A stretch of DNA of 64,000 bases from Paenibacillus sp. MMS20-IR301 (GCF_032302195.1 NZ_CP135275.1:1674001-1738000), one strand, 5' to 3'; counted from the first letter of the stretch, positions 24,550 to 33,578 are shown. Notes: generated by a model not told the origin, from the letters alone. Numbers and translations are program-made.

Positions 24550-26771
24550 GCGATACTAATCCGTTTTACCGGTTGGCACCATTCATTAAGGAGTTCATCT
24601 ACAAAAACCGCTGGGAGACACTGCGCGAGGCTCAGGTTGATGCCTGCCGTGTGCTGTTTGATACGCCGCATCACCTGCTGATTGCCTCGGGTACCGCCTC
24701 CGGCAAGACGGAGGCGGCCTTCTTCCCGGCACTGACAGAGCTGCACGAGCGGCCGTCCGCCTCCGTGGGCATTCTCTACATCGCCCCGCTGAAGGCGCTG
24801 ATTAACGATCAGTTCACCCGGCTGAACGATCTGCTGCGTGAAGGGAATATCCCGGTCTGGCACTGGCACGGTGATGTGCCGCAGGCCGACAAAACAAAGC
24901 TGATGCAGAATCCCTCCGGGGTATTGCAGATTACGCCGGAGTCGCTGGAAGGGCTGCTGATGAACCGCCCGAATGCCATTCCGGCGCTATTCCATGACCT
25001 GCGCTTCATCGTCATCGATGAAGTACATGCTTTCATGGGAGCGGACCGCGGCATTCAAGTGCTGAGCCAGCTGGCGCGGATCTCGCGGATGGCCGGCTGT
25101 TATCCGCGGCGGATCGGCCTCTCCGCCACGCTTAGCGACTACGCCTCCGTCACGGAGTGGCTGGCGGCAGGCACGCGTGAGAGCGTGGAGGTCAGTGCCC
25201 CGCAAGGCGGGCGCAAGCTGCGCCTGAGCGTGGAGCACTTCTCCTTCCCGGATGCGCGGAATGAGGAGGAAGCCGAACACCTGGAGCGGGCGCGCCAGGC
25301 CTATTACGGCTTCATCTATGACCATACGCATGTGAAGAAGGCCTTGATCTTCACGAACAGCCGAACGGACGCCGAAGAGGCGATTCTGGAGCTGCGGCGC
25401 ATTGCCGCGAAGCGCAGTGAGCGGGATGTCTTCCATGTGCATCATGGAAGCATCTCCGCGATGCTGCGCGAGGAGACGGAGGCTGCGCTCCGCCAGGGTG
25501 CGGGGCCGGCTGTGGCTGCAGCGACGCTGACGCTGGAGCTGGGGATTGACCTGGGCGAGCTGGAGCGGGTGCTCCAGCTCGGCGCGCCCTACAGCTGCGC
25601 GAGCTTCGTGCAGCGGCTGGGCCGCTCGGGCAGGCGCGGGGACGCCGCCTCCGAGATGATCTTCGTCACGCCCGAGGAGGAGGACGAGGAGGCACAGCTG
25701 CCGGCGCGGATGCCGTGGACGCTGCTGCGGGCTATTGCCGTCATCGAGCTGTATGTACGCGAGAAATGGGTCGAGCCGCTGAACGTGCGCCAGCTGCCGG
25801 TCGGCCTGCTGTATCATCAGACGATGAGCATCCTTAAGAGCATGGGCGAGGCGGAGCCGGAGGACCTGAAGGAGGCGGTGCTCAGCCTGCCGTCCTTCCG
25901 GGGAATTGACCCGGCCGACTATGATGCCTTCATGGAATACATGCAAGGCATGGGGCATATCGAGCAGATGGATGAAGGCAGCCTGCTGATCGGCATGGCG
26001 GGTGAGAAGATCGTCAACAATTTCCGTTTCTATGCAGTCTTCAAAGACGATGAGGAGCATGTCGTCTATAACGGCACCGAGGAGATTGGTTCAATTACCA
26101 CAGTGCCGCCTCCAGGCTACTGCTTCACGCTGGCCGGCAAGCTGTGGAAGGTGGAAGAGGTCGATAACCGCCACAAGGCAGTCTATGTCAAAGGCTCGCG
26201 CGGCAAGGTGGATACTTTATGGCTTGGCGCTGGCGGAGATGTCCACACGAGAATTATGACCAAGATCCGCGAGGTGCTGGGTTCTACCGCCTTGTACCCG
26301 TATCTTGCCCCAAGTGCTGCCGCCCGGCTGGAGCGGGCGCGGCGGCTGGCGAAGGAGAGCGGCCTGCTAACGCGTTCCGTTCTGCCGGCGGGTGGAGATT
26401 CCATGTTCATCCTTCCTTGGGCGGGCAGCCGCCAGTTCCGCACGCTTGAGCGTCTGCTGAAGAATAATCTCAAAGGTCCGCTGGGTCTGCGCTCAGTCGT
26501 GCCGATGGAACCTTATTACATGGTAGTCGCAGGTAAGGCGGATGCGGAGACGCTGGAGGAGGAGATCATCGCTGAAACCGGCGGCGTTTCGGATGCTATA
26601 GCGCTGCTCGGACCGGATGAGGCGCCTTATCTGGGCAAATATGATGAGTTCATTCCGCATGATCTGCTGCGCAAAGCCTTTTCGCTTGACGGTCTGGATG
26701 TGCCAGGACTGGTTAACGTAGTTAAGCAATGGCAGCAGTCAGGCAAGCAGGGAACACCAGAAGAACACTAG
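24546..26771 (+). CDS. sngC: DEAD/DEAH-box helicase (Lhr-like), Shango SngC-like
   Basis: The 741-residue superfamily II helicase has its motifs in order: motif I SGTASGKT (residues 48-55), motif Ia APLKALIND, motif II DEVH (158-161), motif III SAT in LSATLSD, motif IV IFTNSRTDAEE, motif V TLTLELGIDLG and motif VI QRLGRSGRRG. A C-terminal extension of about 300 residues resembles Lhr-type helicases. It overlaps sngB by 4 bases. The central third is visibly richer in G+C than the rest of the window. It probably moves along nucleic acid during defence; the name follows the operon context. Confidence 0.75.
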   Translation: MSDTNPFYRLAPFIKEFIYKNRWETLREAQVDACRVLFDTPHHLLIASGTASGKTEAAFFPALTELHERPSASVGILYIAPLKALINDQFTRLNDLLREGNIPVWHWHGDVPQADKTKLMQNPSGVLQITPESLEGLLMNRPNAIPALFHDLRFIVIDEVHAFMGADRGIQVLSQLARISRMAGCYPRRIGLSATLSDYASVTEWLAAGTRESVEVSAPQGGRKLRLSVEHFSFPDARNEEEAEHLERARQAYYGFIYDHTHVKKALIFTNSRTDAEEAILELRRIAAKRSERDVFHVHHGSISAMLREETEAALRQGAGPAVAAATLTLELGIDLGELERVLQLGAPYSCASFVQRLGRSGRRGDAASEMIFVTPEEEDEEAQLPARMPWTLLRAIAVIELYVREKWVEPLNVRQLPVGLLYHQTMSILKSMGEAEPEDLKEAVLSLPSFRGIDPADYDAFMEYMQGMGHIEQMDEGSLLIGMAGEKIVNNFRFYAVFKDDEEHVVYNGTEEIGSITTVPPPGYCFTLAGKLWKVEEVDNRHKAVYVKGSRGKVDTLWLGAGGDVHTRIMTKIREVLGSTALYPYLAPSAAARLERARRLAKESGLLTRSVLPAGGDSMFILPWAGSRQFRTLERLLKNNLKGPLGLRSVVPMEPYYMVVAGKADAETLEEEIIAETGGVSDAIALLGPDEAPYLGKYDEFIPHDLLRKAFSLDGLDVPGLVNVVKQWQQSGKQGTPEEH

Positions 26772-26798
26772 AAGATCATTACTGAACAGTAAAATCAG

Positions 26799-26833
26799 GC
26801 CTTCTTTACGATTATCGTAGAGAGGGCTTGTTT
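26799..26833 (+). terminator. Terminator of the TerB-ATPase-helicase operon
   Basis: GCCTTCTTTACGA (26799-26811) pairs with 26815-26827 through G-U pairs around TTA, followed by TTGTTT. It lies 28 bases after the helicase stop. Confidence 0.65.
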
Positions 26834-26975
26834 CGTTGTTGGGGAAATCCTGAAGCTGAACTGTGAAAATAGTTGGATAATCTACACTTGCTAAAGAACA
26901 AAGGAAGCAAGGTCAGCTAACAGTTGGAAAAAGAGCACTTAATATTGGATAAGTAGCCCGGATTAGGTGAAATGT

Positions 26976-27004
26976 GCAGAAGTAAGATACGTTTATCCAC
27001 CTAA
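26976..27004 (+). repeat. 29-base direct repeat, copy A
   Basis: It begins GCAGAAGTAAGATACG and ends ATCCACCTAA. It differs from copy B by one base, and the copies start 51 bases apart. Confidence 0.75.
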
Positions 27005-27026
27005 ATGGCCCAATCAAACGAAAATA

Positions 27027-27055
27027 GCAGAATTAAGATACGTTTATCCACCTAA
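27027..27055 (+). repeat. 29-base direct repeat, copy B
   Basis: It matches copy A at 28 of 29 positions (GCAGAATTAAG instead of GCAGAAGTAAG). Confidence 0.75.
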
Positions 27056-27231
27056 TTCCATTCCGGATGGAAACCGGCTTAAGCAGTCTATTTAGCGGCT
27101 ACCAACTATAAGAATCTTCGCCTGAAAAGAGAATAGCGGCGAAGCTGACGCTGCGCGGGCAGTTATGTTAAGTTCGCAGGCGGTTATATTCTGTGCCGTG
27201 GGTTGTTCTGCAATGCCTCAGAAATCGCATC

Positions 27232-27262
27232 TTGACATTGGAGTGAACTCCAATGTTATTGT
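27232..27262 (+). promoter_or_regulatory. MerR-type promoter with 19-base spacer and operator
   Basis: TTGACA (27232-27237) and TATTGT (27257-27262) are 19 bases apart, the stretched spacing of MerR-controlled promoters. A perfect 10-2-10 palindrome (ACATTGGAGT, GA, complement; 27235-27256) fills the spacer. Transcription should start near 27269, which is also the A of the MerR start codon. Confidence 0.85.
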
Positions 27263-27268
27263 GAATAT

Positions 27269-27742
27269 ATGGATAAACAATATTCTATACAACAGGTATC
27301 ACGGATCCTCGGCATACCGAAGGATACCCTTCGGTATTACGACCGGATTGGGATCGTCTCGCCGTCCAGGGAACACAATTCTTACCGCAGGTACTCGCAG
27401 GCTGACCTCACCGATTTAATGAATATCCAAATTATGCAGTATGCGGATTTATCGCTGGAAGACATCAAAGAGAAGTTTCAATTCCGCAAGATGGAGAGTG
27501 CAGACCCTGCTTATTATCACGAGCTTGCACAATTCCTCGATGCCAAACAGGCGGAAACGTACCGGAAAATTGCCCGCCTTAACAAGGTAAGCCAGCTACT
27601 CGGCGCAGCGGCTGAAACGCTAAGAGATTTTAACCCCGAAAGTGACCGGCGACTGACAGCGTTCGTTCAGCAGATTTACCGGGATCTGCATAAGCAGGAT
27701 TCCGGACTATCGAAGGGGGACTGTGATGGTGATCAAAATTAA
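27269..27742 (+). CDS. MerR family transcriptional regulator, probably leaderless
   Basis: The 157-residue protein has an N-terminal winged helix (YSIQQVSRILGIPKDTLRYYDRIG, residues 5-28) and the RRYSQADL wing, then a coiled-coil dimerisation helix. No cysteine cluster typical of metal sensors is seen, so it is likelier to sense an organic or redox signal. The ATG has no ribosome binding site and lies 7 bases after the -10 element, so the message probably starts at the AUG. The last 20 bases overlap the next gene. Confidence 0.9.
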   Translation: MDKQYSIQQVSRILGIPKDTLRYYDRIGIVSPSREHNSYRRYSQADLTDLMNIQIMQYADLSLEDIKEKFQFRKMESADPAYYHELAQFLDAKQAETYRKIARLNKVSQLLGAAAETLRDFNPESDRRLTAFVQQIYRDLHKQDSGLSKGDCDGDQN

Positions 27743-28172
27743 CAAAATTAAGAATGGTTATTATCTGCTTGCCGGCGTGCTTGCAATCCTGTTTGCTGTT
27801 ACGCATGCCTGGAATGGCGAAACCACTGTGCTTCAGGCGCTCCAGGTTAATGAAGCCGCCATGGATACAGCAGTCATATTCAAATATGTCTGGCACATTA
27901 TCACCGCAGAGAATCTGGTCTTCGGCATCATATTCATTATCTTGTCCTTACAAGGGGAAGGGGCGAAGGCCCGGTTTGCCGCATGGACCATTACTTCACT
28001 TCTGTCCGTTCGCCTGCTGGTCATTCTCGGTATAACGGCAGTTTACGATCTTTCGGGACTTAAAGATACGTTTATCGATTCGATAACCATCCTAATCTAT
28101 ATCGCTGTCAACCTATTAGGCATGAAAGTGAAAAAATTGGAGTCCGGAGGTCAGGTCACATCCCGCAGATGA
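27723..28172 (+). CDS. Four-segment membrane protein controlled by MerR
   Basis: The 149-residue protein has about four hydrophobic segments (residues 10-28, 55-75, 85-108, 115-135) and a basic tail. GAAGGGGGACTGTG precedes the ATG, which overlaps the end of the MerR gene, so it is the natural target of that regulator. The motif KYVWHIITAENLVFG lies at the start of the second segment. I do not recognise a family; a small-molecule exporter or sensor is possible. Confidence 0.75.
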   Translation: MMVIKINKIKNGYYLLAGVLAILFAVTHAWNGETTVLQALQVNEAAMDTAVIFKYVWHIITAENLVFGIIFIILSLQGEGAKARFAAWTITSLLSVRLLVILGITAVYDLSGLKDTFIDSITILIYIAVNLLGMKVKKLESGGQVTSRR

Positions 28173-28368
28173 ACGGGAAGGTTTGAAGTACTGCCTGAAG
28201 ATATTGCAATCGTATAGCGTCAGTCTAAGACAGAATCCTCTTGTCCTTAGCTGGCGCTATTCGATTTTGAGGCAACGGAGGAGACGTCACACGCCAAACC
28301 AGGCATTTAGAACCGCAAACTGGGCATACCTAGAAAAAACAAACCTTTATTCTGCAGTTCCCACCTTG

Positions 28369-28383
28369 TTGGAAGCGCTTCAT
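28369..28383 (+). promoter_or_regulatory. cre-like / LacI-type operator
   Basis: TTGGAAGCGCTTCAT, with a perfect GAAGCGCTTC core, matches the CcpA consensus except at one position. It lies 44 bases before the sugar-binding protein gene, where catabolite repression would be expected. Confidence 0.4.
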
Positions 28384-28426
28384 CAGATGATAATAAGCAT
28401 ATCACGAACACAGGGGGCATCTATTA

Positions 28427-29803
28427 ATGGTCAACAGAAAAATGAAGCAAACCGCTGCCATCGCATTCTCCGCAGTTATGGCGCTGAGCCTTGCAGCATG
28501 CGGTAACTCGAACAACAATGCGAATACGAATACCAAGGATAACGCAGCACCGAACGCTGCCGCCGGCAGCGGAAACGCAGCAGCAACGAATGCGCCGAGT
28601 GACAAGAAAGTTACGATTACGTTCCAGAACATTTATCCGGACCCGGCTACCCCGGCTTACAAAATGATTCATGAGCTGACCGACCAGTACATGAAGGAGC
28701 ATCCGAACGTTACGATCGAACTGGACACGCTGAACACCGACCAGCAGAAGGTAAAGCTGAAAACCCAAGCCGCCTCCAAAGAAGTGCCGGACATCACCAT
28801 CGTTAACCCGGCTGCACAGATGAAGCCTTTCGTAGATGCAGGACTGTTCGCACCGCTGAACGATATGCTCGACCAGAACGGCCTGAAGGACACTTACCAG
28901 GAAGGCCTGCTTGACTACTACAGCTTCGACAACAATGTGTATGCGCTTCCTGACGGCAACAACATTGAAGTCGTTTACTACAACAAAGACCTGTTCGCAG
29001 AAGCCGGCATCGCCGCTCCTCCGACCACCTTCGAAGAGCTGCTGCAGGATGTCAAGATTCTGAAGGACAAAGGCATTACCCCGCTGGCGATCGGTGAAAA
29101 GGATTCCTGGACCGGCTCGTTCCTGTTCATGAACATCCTGCTTCGCACCAACGGCGGCCCTGGCTTCCTACAGGACGTGCTTGACGGCAAGAAAACATTC
29201 GAAGATCCTGCTTTTGTAGAAGCGGTAGACGCGTTCCAGGCACTGGTTCAGGCTGGTGCATTCCCTGACGGGGCAACCTCGATTGATGCTAACGCTGGCG
29301 GTAACATTTTCAAAACAGGCAAAGCCGCTATGTGGTCGATCGGATCATGGGAAACAGGCGCCATTGACGCTTCTCCTGTAGCCGGTAAAGTGGGAGCGTT
29401 CCAGTTCCCTACAGTCAACGGCAAGGGTGACCCTAACGAATTCATGCTGGCACCAGGCAGCGCGTTTGCCGTATCGGCGAACAGCGAGCATCTGCAGGAA
29501 ACGAAAGACTTCCTCAACTTCTTCGCTTCCGAATATCCTAAGAAACAATTTGAGCTGAAGAATGCTGTAGGTATCGGCCAAAAGGTTGACGGCGACCTCA
29601 AGGCTGCCGGATACTCGGATCTGGCTGTAAACATTGCCGGCCTGTTCAATCAGGTGAAAGGCGGCGACCTGGCCTTCGATAACACAATGAACCCTGCAAC
29701 TGCCCAGGTTCACCTTAGCAGCATTCAGAACCTGTTCGTACAGAAGGTAGAATCTGCAGCAGTAGCGAAAGAGCATCAGGCAGCTTTTGAAGCCAACAAA
29801 TAA
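28427..29803 (+). CDS. Sugar ABC transporter substrate-binding lipoprotein (CUT1)
   Basis: The 458-residue extracellular lipoprotein binds a sugar or oligosaccharide for the permeases that follow. The signal peptide ends with lipobox Leu-Ala-Ala-Cys at about residues 22-25, followed by an Asn-rich linker. The family-1 pattern KLKTQAASKEVPDITIVNP, then DNNVYALPDGNNIEVVYYNKDLF and GKAAMWSIGSWE, are all present. CAGGGGG lies before the ATG at 28427. A hairpin after the stop probably raises its level over the permeases. Confidence 0.93.
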   Translation: MVNRKMKQTAAIAFSAVMALSLAACGNSNNNANTNTKDNAAPNAAAGSGNAAATNAPSDKKVTITFQNIYPDPATPAYKMIHELTDQYMKEHPNVTIELDTLNTDQQKVKLKTQAASKEVPDITIVNPAAQMKPFVDAGLFAPLNDMLDQNGLKDTYQEGLLDYYSFDNNVYALPDGNNIEVVYYNKDLFAEAGIAAPPTTFEELLQDVKILKDKGITPLAIGEKDSWTGSFLFMNILLRTNGGPGFLQDVLDGKKTFEDPAFVEAVDAFQALVQAGAFPDGATSIDANAGGNIFKTGKAAMWSIGSWETGAIDASPVAGKVGAFQFPTVNGKGDPNEFMLAPGSAFAVSANSEHLQETKDFLNFFASEYPKKQFELKNAVGIGQKVDGDLKAAGYSDLAVNIAGLFNQVKGGDLAFDNTMNPATAQVHLSSIQNLFVQKVESAAVAKEHQAAFEANK

Positions 29804-29855
29804 TTAGCAGTAGTCTCAGCAACGATTCATAGCAACAGCACAGCTGTTCCAACCC

Positions 29856-29893
29856 GATGCGAAGCGAGCTGATTCCGGCTTCTTCGCATCAGG
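29856..29893 (+). terminator. Intercistronic hairpin after the binding-protein gene
   Basis: GATGCGAAG (29856-29864) pairs with CTTCGCATC (29882-29890), then a short TTT. It lies between the binding protein and permease genes and probably stabilises the 5' message or ends part of the transcripts. Confidence 0.6.
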
Positions 29894-29986
29894 TTTATCA
29901 TGAACCTTCAAGAAATCATGCCATTAATAATTAACAGTGTTAATCGTAAATAGATAAAGAATCTGCTTGTTTAGGAGGCGGGAAAG

Positions 29987-30877
29987 ATGAAAGTACTTAA
30001 GGTGCCGGCACGCACGATAGCCGTCTTCATACTGCCATGTCTGCTCTTGTACGTGTGCCTTGTGTTTGTTCCCATACTGGTATCATTATATACGGGCTTG
30101 TTGAAGTGGGATGGTTTAACTACCTCGCAGTTTATCGGACTTGGCAATTTCAAAGATATGTTCTTAAATGATCCTGTGTTCTGGCCTTCCGTAAGAAGAA
30201 CACTGCTGTACGCGGTAGCGTCAATGCTGGAAATTCCGCTGTGCCTCGGCATGGCCATTCTGCTTAACCGTTATTTGCGCAAAGCGAATACGCTGGTATC
30301 GATCTACTTCACACCGGTAATCCTGTCGGTTGTTATCATCGGACAACTCTGGAAGACCATCTACAACCCTACATCCATGGGGGGCATGCTGAACGGAGTG
30401 CTGGTGTCGCTGGGGCTTGAGAGCTGGACGCATAACTGGCTGACCGAACCGAGCATCGCCATGTTCTCGCTGTATCTGGTGTCACTCTGGCAGTACTTCG
30501 GCTACCATCTGCTAATCCAGTATACGGGAGTGCAGAATATCCCAGATGAACTATATGAAGCGGCCAAAATAGACGGAGCTGACGGATTTAAGGCGGATCG
30601 TTACATTACCATGCCGCTGATCGTTCCGATCTTCAAAATATCAATTATCCTCGCATTTATCGGTTCCCTGCAAGCCTTTGATCTGGTCATGGTAATGACA
30701 GGCGGCGGACCGGCGCATGCGACCGATGTCATCTCCACCCATATGTATAACAGCTCGTTCATGTCCCTGAAGTATGGATACGGCAGTGCGATTGCGACCT
30801 TCCTGGTTGTCGTCTGTCTCGTCTTTACGGGAATTATCAACATCATCTTCAATAAACTCGAGAGAAAATACAACTAA
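29987..30877 (+). CDS. Sugar ABC transporter permease, MalF/UgpA type
   Basis: The 296-residue membrane subunit has six hydrophobic segments. The EAA loop is YEAAKIDGADGFKADRYITMPLI near residue 195, typical of CUT1 permeases. TTAGGAGGCGGGAAAG precedes the ATG. With the next gene it forms the transmembrane channel. No ATPase is encoded here, so a shared MsmK/MsmX-type ATPase elsewhere must power it. Confidence 0.93.
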   Translation: MKVLKVPARTIAVFILPCLLLYVCLVFVPILVSLYTGLLKWDGLTTSQFIGLGNFKDMFLNDPVFWPSVRRTLLYAVASMLEIPLCLGMAILLNRYLRKANTLVSIYFTPVILSVVIIGQLWKTIYNPTSMGGMLNGVLVSLGLESWTHNWLTEPSIAMFSLYLVSLWQYFGYHLLIQYTGVQNIPDELYEAAKIDGADGFKADRYITMPLIVPIFKISIILAFIGSLQAFDLVMVMTGGGPAHATDVISTHMYNSSFMSLKYGYGSAIATFLVVVCLVFTGIINIIFNKLERKYN

Positions 30878-30895
30878 GAAAGGAGTGCGCGAACC

Positions 30896-31720
30896 ATGCG
30901 TAAAGTTAAAAAAGGAATCGTGTATCTTCTTTTTGCCATCCCGGTCGTCACCCAGCTCTATCCGCTTCTTTGGCTGGTGCTGTACTCGCTCAAGACCAAC
31001 GAAGAAATCCTGGACGGCAGCTTCTTTGCCTTCCCGAAGAAATTCCAATGGCATAACTACTACGAGGCTTATACCTCGGGCAGCTATCTGAGATTCCTGT
31101 CGAACAGCGTATTCGTTACGGTACTGACGATGGTCTGCGTAATTCTGCTGGCATCCATGGCGGCTTATGCCATTTCACGGTTCCGCTGGAAGTACGGCAA
31201 TGTCGTGATGACCATCTTCCTGATGGGAATGATGATTCCGATGCAGGCGACCCTGCTGCCGCTGATGATTATTTTCAAGAATATGCATATCCTGAATACC
31301 CACTGGTCGCTGATTCTGCCGTATATCGCCTTCTCCACACCAATTGCCGTATTCATCCTCAGCGGATTCATGAAGGCCATCCCGCATGAGATTGAAGAAT
31401 CGGCGTTCATCGACGGAGCGAGCGTCTACCGGATCTTCCGCAGCATTATCCTTCCGGTATCTGTACCGCCGGTAATGACCGTGTGCATCCTGACCTTCAT
31501 CAACATCTGGAATGAGTACATCCTGGCCGCAACGTTCATCTCCTCGGAGAAGCTCAAAACCCTGCCGTTCGGGGTCTACACCTTCGTCAGCCAGTATTCA
31601 GTCAACTATGGCAACATCGGCGCCTTCCTCGTCATGGGGGCTTTGCCGGTCATTCTGATCTACTTCTTCCTGTCTAACCAGATTACGAAAGGCATGGTGG
31701 CAGGAGCGGTAAAGGGCTGA
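30896..31720 (+). CDS. Sugar ABC transporter permease, MalG/UgpE type
   Basis: The 274-residue second channel subunit has the EAA loop EESAFIDGASVYRIFRSIILP near residue 165 and the C-terminal SNQITKGMVAGAVKG tail of MalG-like proteins. AGAAAGGAGTGCG precedes the ATG. It is 18 bases behind the first permease. The usual order in Paenibacillus puts the kinase and regulator genes before the transporter; here they come after it. Confidence 0.93.
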   Translation: MRKVKKGIVYLLFAIPVVTQLYPLLWLVLYSLKTNEEILDGSFFAFPKKFQWHNYYEAYTSGSYLRFLSNSVFVTVLTMVCVILLASMAAYAISRFRWKYGNVVMTIFLMGMMIPMQATLLPLMIIFKNMHILNTHWSLILPYIAFSTPIAVFILSGFMKAIPHEIEESAFIDGASVYRIFRSIILPVSVPPVMTVCILTFINIWNEYILAATFISSEKLKTLPFGVYTFVSQYSVNYGNIGAFLVMGALPVILIYFFLSNQITKGMVAGAVKG

Positions 31721-31811
31721 GCTGCAGCTGCGTAAATTCACACATTGCATATCACTGTAAAGGATTTATAATAGGAAACGGCAGGACAGGATGTTGAAAG
31801 GAGAGAGTCCT

Positions 31812-33578
31812 ATGAAAAGCGGCTTTCATTCCATCCATCATCGGTTGTTCTTGCTGTTTCTTTTTTGCATGTCCAGTATTCTGCTTATTGTCAGCCTGCT
31901 GTACTATAACCGGACTACGGATCAATTGCATGAGAAGATCAGTGATTTGTCGCAGAAAAACGTCGCCCAGACCGCAGGTCTGTTCACACTCTTGTATAAG
32001 GGCTATGATGCTTTGTCCAAATCACTCAGCAATAACTTCGAGATGATTCGTCTGCTCAATGAGCGGACGGATGAGCCGGCGGTAGCTTATATCAATGAGC
32101 AGACCGTGACGAATATTATCGGCTCAATTTTTTATTCGCGGGATGATCTCGTGGGCATTCATGTCATTACGGACAGAGGCAAGATTTATAATTACGGGAA
32201 CTATATGAATGTGGTCGATCCGGATTATGCGCAGGAGGACTGGTATGAGCAGCTGCAGGCTTCCTCCGGTAAAATGGTCTGGCTCGGCGTGTATCAGCAC
32301 TCTCTGATTGACCAGGTCGAGGACAGTCCTGTATTCGCTTTCGGGCGGCAAATTTATGATCTGAACGAGCATAAGCCGATTGGCATTGTGCTGTACGAGA
32401 CGAATCCGCAGCCTGTGCTGGACGCACTGGAGAATCTGAAGCTTGGAGAACACAGCCAGGTCTATTTAATGTCTCCAGACGGGAAGTTTGTCACCTCGGC
32501 TACAGACCCTACACCGGATGTTGATCATCTGCCGGCGCCGCCAGTCTCACAGAATGTCATGGTCCAGCAGGAGGACGACCGTCTGATCGTCGCCTCCAAG
32601 CTGGCGATCTCCGGCTGGTGGGTTATGAGTATTACGCCTGACAGGGACTTAAATGTGGAGCTTATTGAGATGAAGCGCTATTTGCTGATTGTGATCTCCG
32701 CGCTGATCCTTGTCTCTACGCTGATTGCGTCCATTGTCTCCCAGACAATCTCTTCACCGCTGAAGAAGCTGATCCGCGAGATGAGGCAGGTGGAGGTCGG
32801 GAACTTCCGGGGCATGGTCAATGTGGCTTCCTATCAGGAGATCAATATTCTGGTCGCCTCCTTCAACCGGATGGTCCGGCGGATTGAGGAGCTGATCGAA
32901 CGGGTGAAGCTATCCTCGGTCAGCGAGAAGAATGCCGAGCTGCATGCGCTGCAGTCCCAGGTCAATCCGCATTTCCTCTATAACACGCTGGATATGATCT
33001 ACTGGATGCTGGATGAGGAAGGCAATGAGCAGCTGGGTGAGCTGGTGCTGTCGTTATCCTCAATGTTCCGGTACAGCAGCCAGTGGGAGGACGGTGCCGA
33101 GGTGACGCTGCGGGAGGAGCTGGCGCAGATCGGCCATTATCTGGCGATCATCTCGATCCGCCTGGAGGGCCGGCTGCAGATTATTACGGAGATCGACGAA
33201 CGCTGGCTGAATATCCGGGTACCGAAGATGACCGTGCAGCCGGTCATTGAGAATGCGGTCAAGCACGGGCTGGAATCACTCGGGCGTCAAGGCATCCTGA
33301 AGGTATACACCCGGGAGGAGGGCTCCACGCTCAAGCTGATAGTTGAAGATAACGGAAACGGAATGAACGGGGAACAGCTGCTGCGGCTGCAAAGCTCGCT
33401 TGACGGGGACAGCCCCAAGGAAAGCGGCAAAGGCGGCATCGGTCTGCAAAACCTGCACCGGAGACTCCAGTTCATGTTCGGGGAGTGCTACGGCCTGCAG
33501 ATTCAAAGCTTTCCGGGAGAAGGAACCCAGGTGGCGATTGTGCTGCCGGTTTCAGTGGAAGGAGAACAGACGACGTGA
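31812..33578 (+). CDS. Sensor histidine kinase, YesM/LytS type
   Basis: The product has 588 residues. Two membrane segments (about 15-35 and 297-317) frame an extracellular Cache-like sensor domain, followed by a HAMP region (SQTISSPLKKLIREMRQ). The His_kinase domain carries the phospho-acceptor in LQSQVNPHFLYNTLD, and the ATPase domain carries ENAVKHGLE and a GKGGIGLQNL glycine-rich motif. The ATG at 31812 follows AAAGGAGAGAG. It overlaps the response regulator and most likely senses the sugar handled by the upstream ABC transporter. Confidence 0.93.
   Translation: MKSGFHSIHHRLFLLFLFCMSSILLIVSLLYYNRTTDQLHEKISDLSQKNVAQTAGLFTLLYKGYDALSKSLSNNFEMIRLLNERTDEPAVAYINEQTVTNIIGSIFYSRDDLVGIHVITDRGKIYNYGNYMNVVDPDYAQEDWYEQLQASSGKMVWLGVYQHSLIDQVEDSPVFAFGRQIYDLNEHKPIGIVLYETNPQPVLDALENLKLGEHSQVYLMSPDGKFVTSATDPTPDVDHLPAPPVSQNVMVQQEDDRLIVASKLAISGWWVMSITPDRDLNVELIEMKRYLLIVISALILVSTLIASIVSQTISSPLKKLIREMRQVEVGNFRGMVNVASYQEINILVASFNRMVRRIEELIERVKLSSVSEKNAELHALQSQVNPHFLYNTLDMIYWMLDEEGNEQLGELVLSLSSMFRYSSQWEDGAEVTLREELAQIGHYLAIISIRLEGRLQIITEIDERWLNIRVPKMTVQPVIENAVKHGLESLGRQGILKVYTREEGSTLKLIVEDNGNGMNGEQLLRLQSSLDGDSPKESGKGGIGLQNLHRRLQFMFGECYGLQIQSFPGEGTQVAIVLPVSVEGEQTT

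Larger units (their letters stand above)
26834..27231. other. Intergenic stretch with direct repeats, no gene seen
   Basis: No frame with a ribosome binding site was found. The stretch contains two 29-base direct repeats and shorter TGGATAA and CACCTAA motifs in both orientations. It separates the defence-like operon from the MerR unit. Confidence 0.5.

Noticed and set aside
24987..26060. Minus-strand 357-codon frame opposite the helicase
   Set aside because: It is a by-product of the high G+C content of the helicase gene; no ribosome binding site and low-complexity product.
26976..27055. Possible CRISPR array
   Set aside because: Only two repeats with one short spacer and no cas genes; it is a direct repeat pair.
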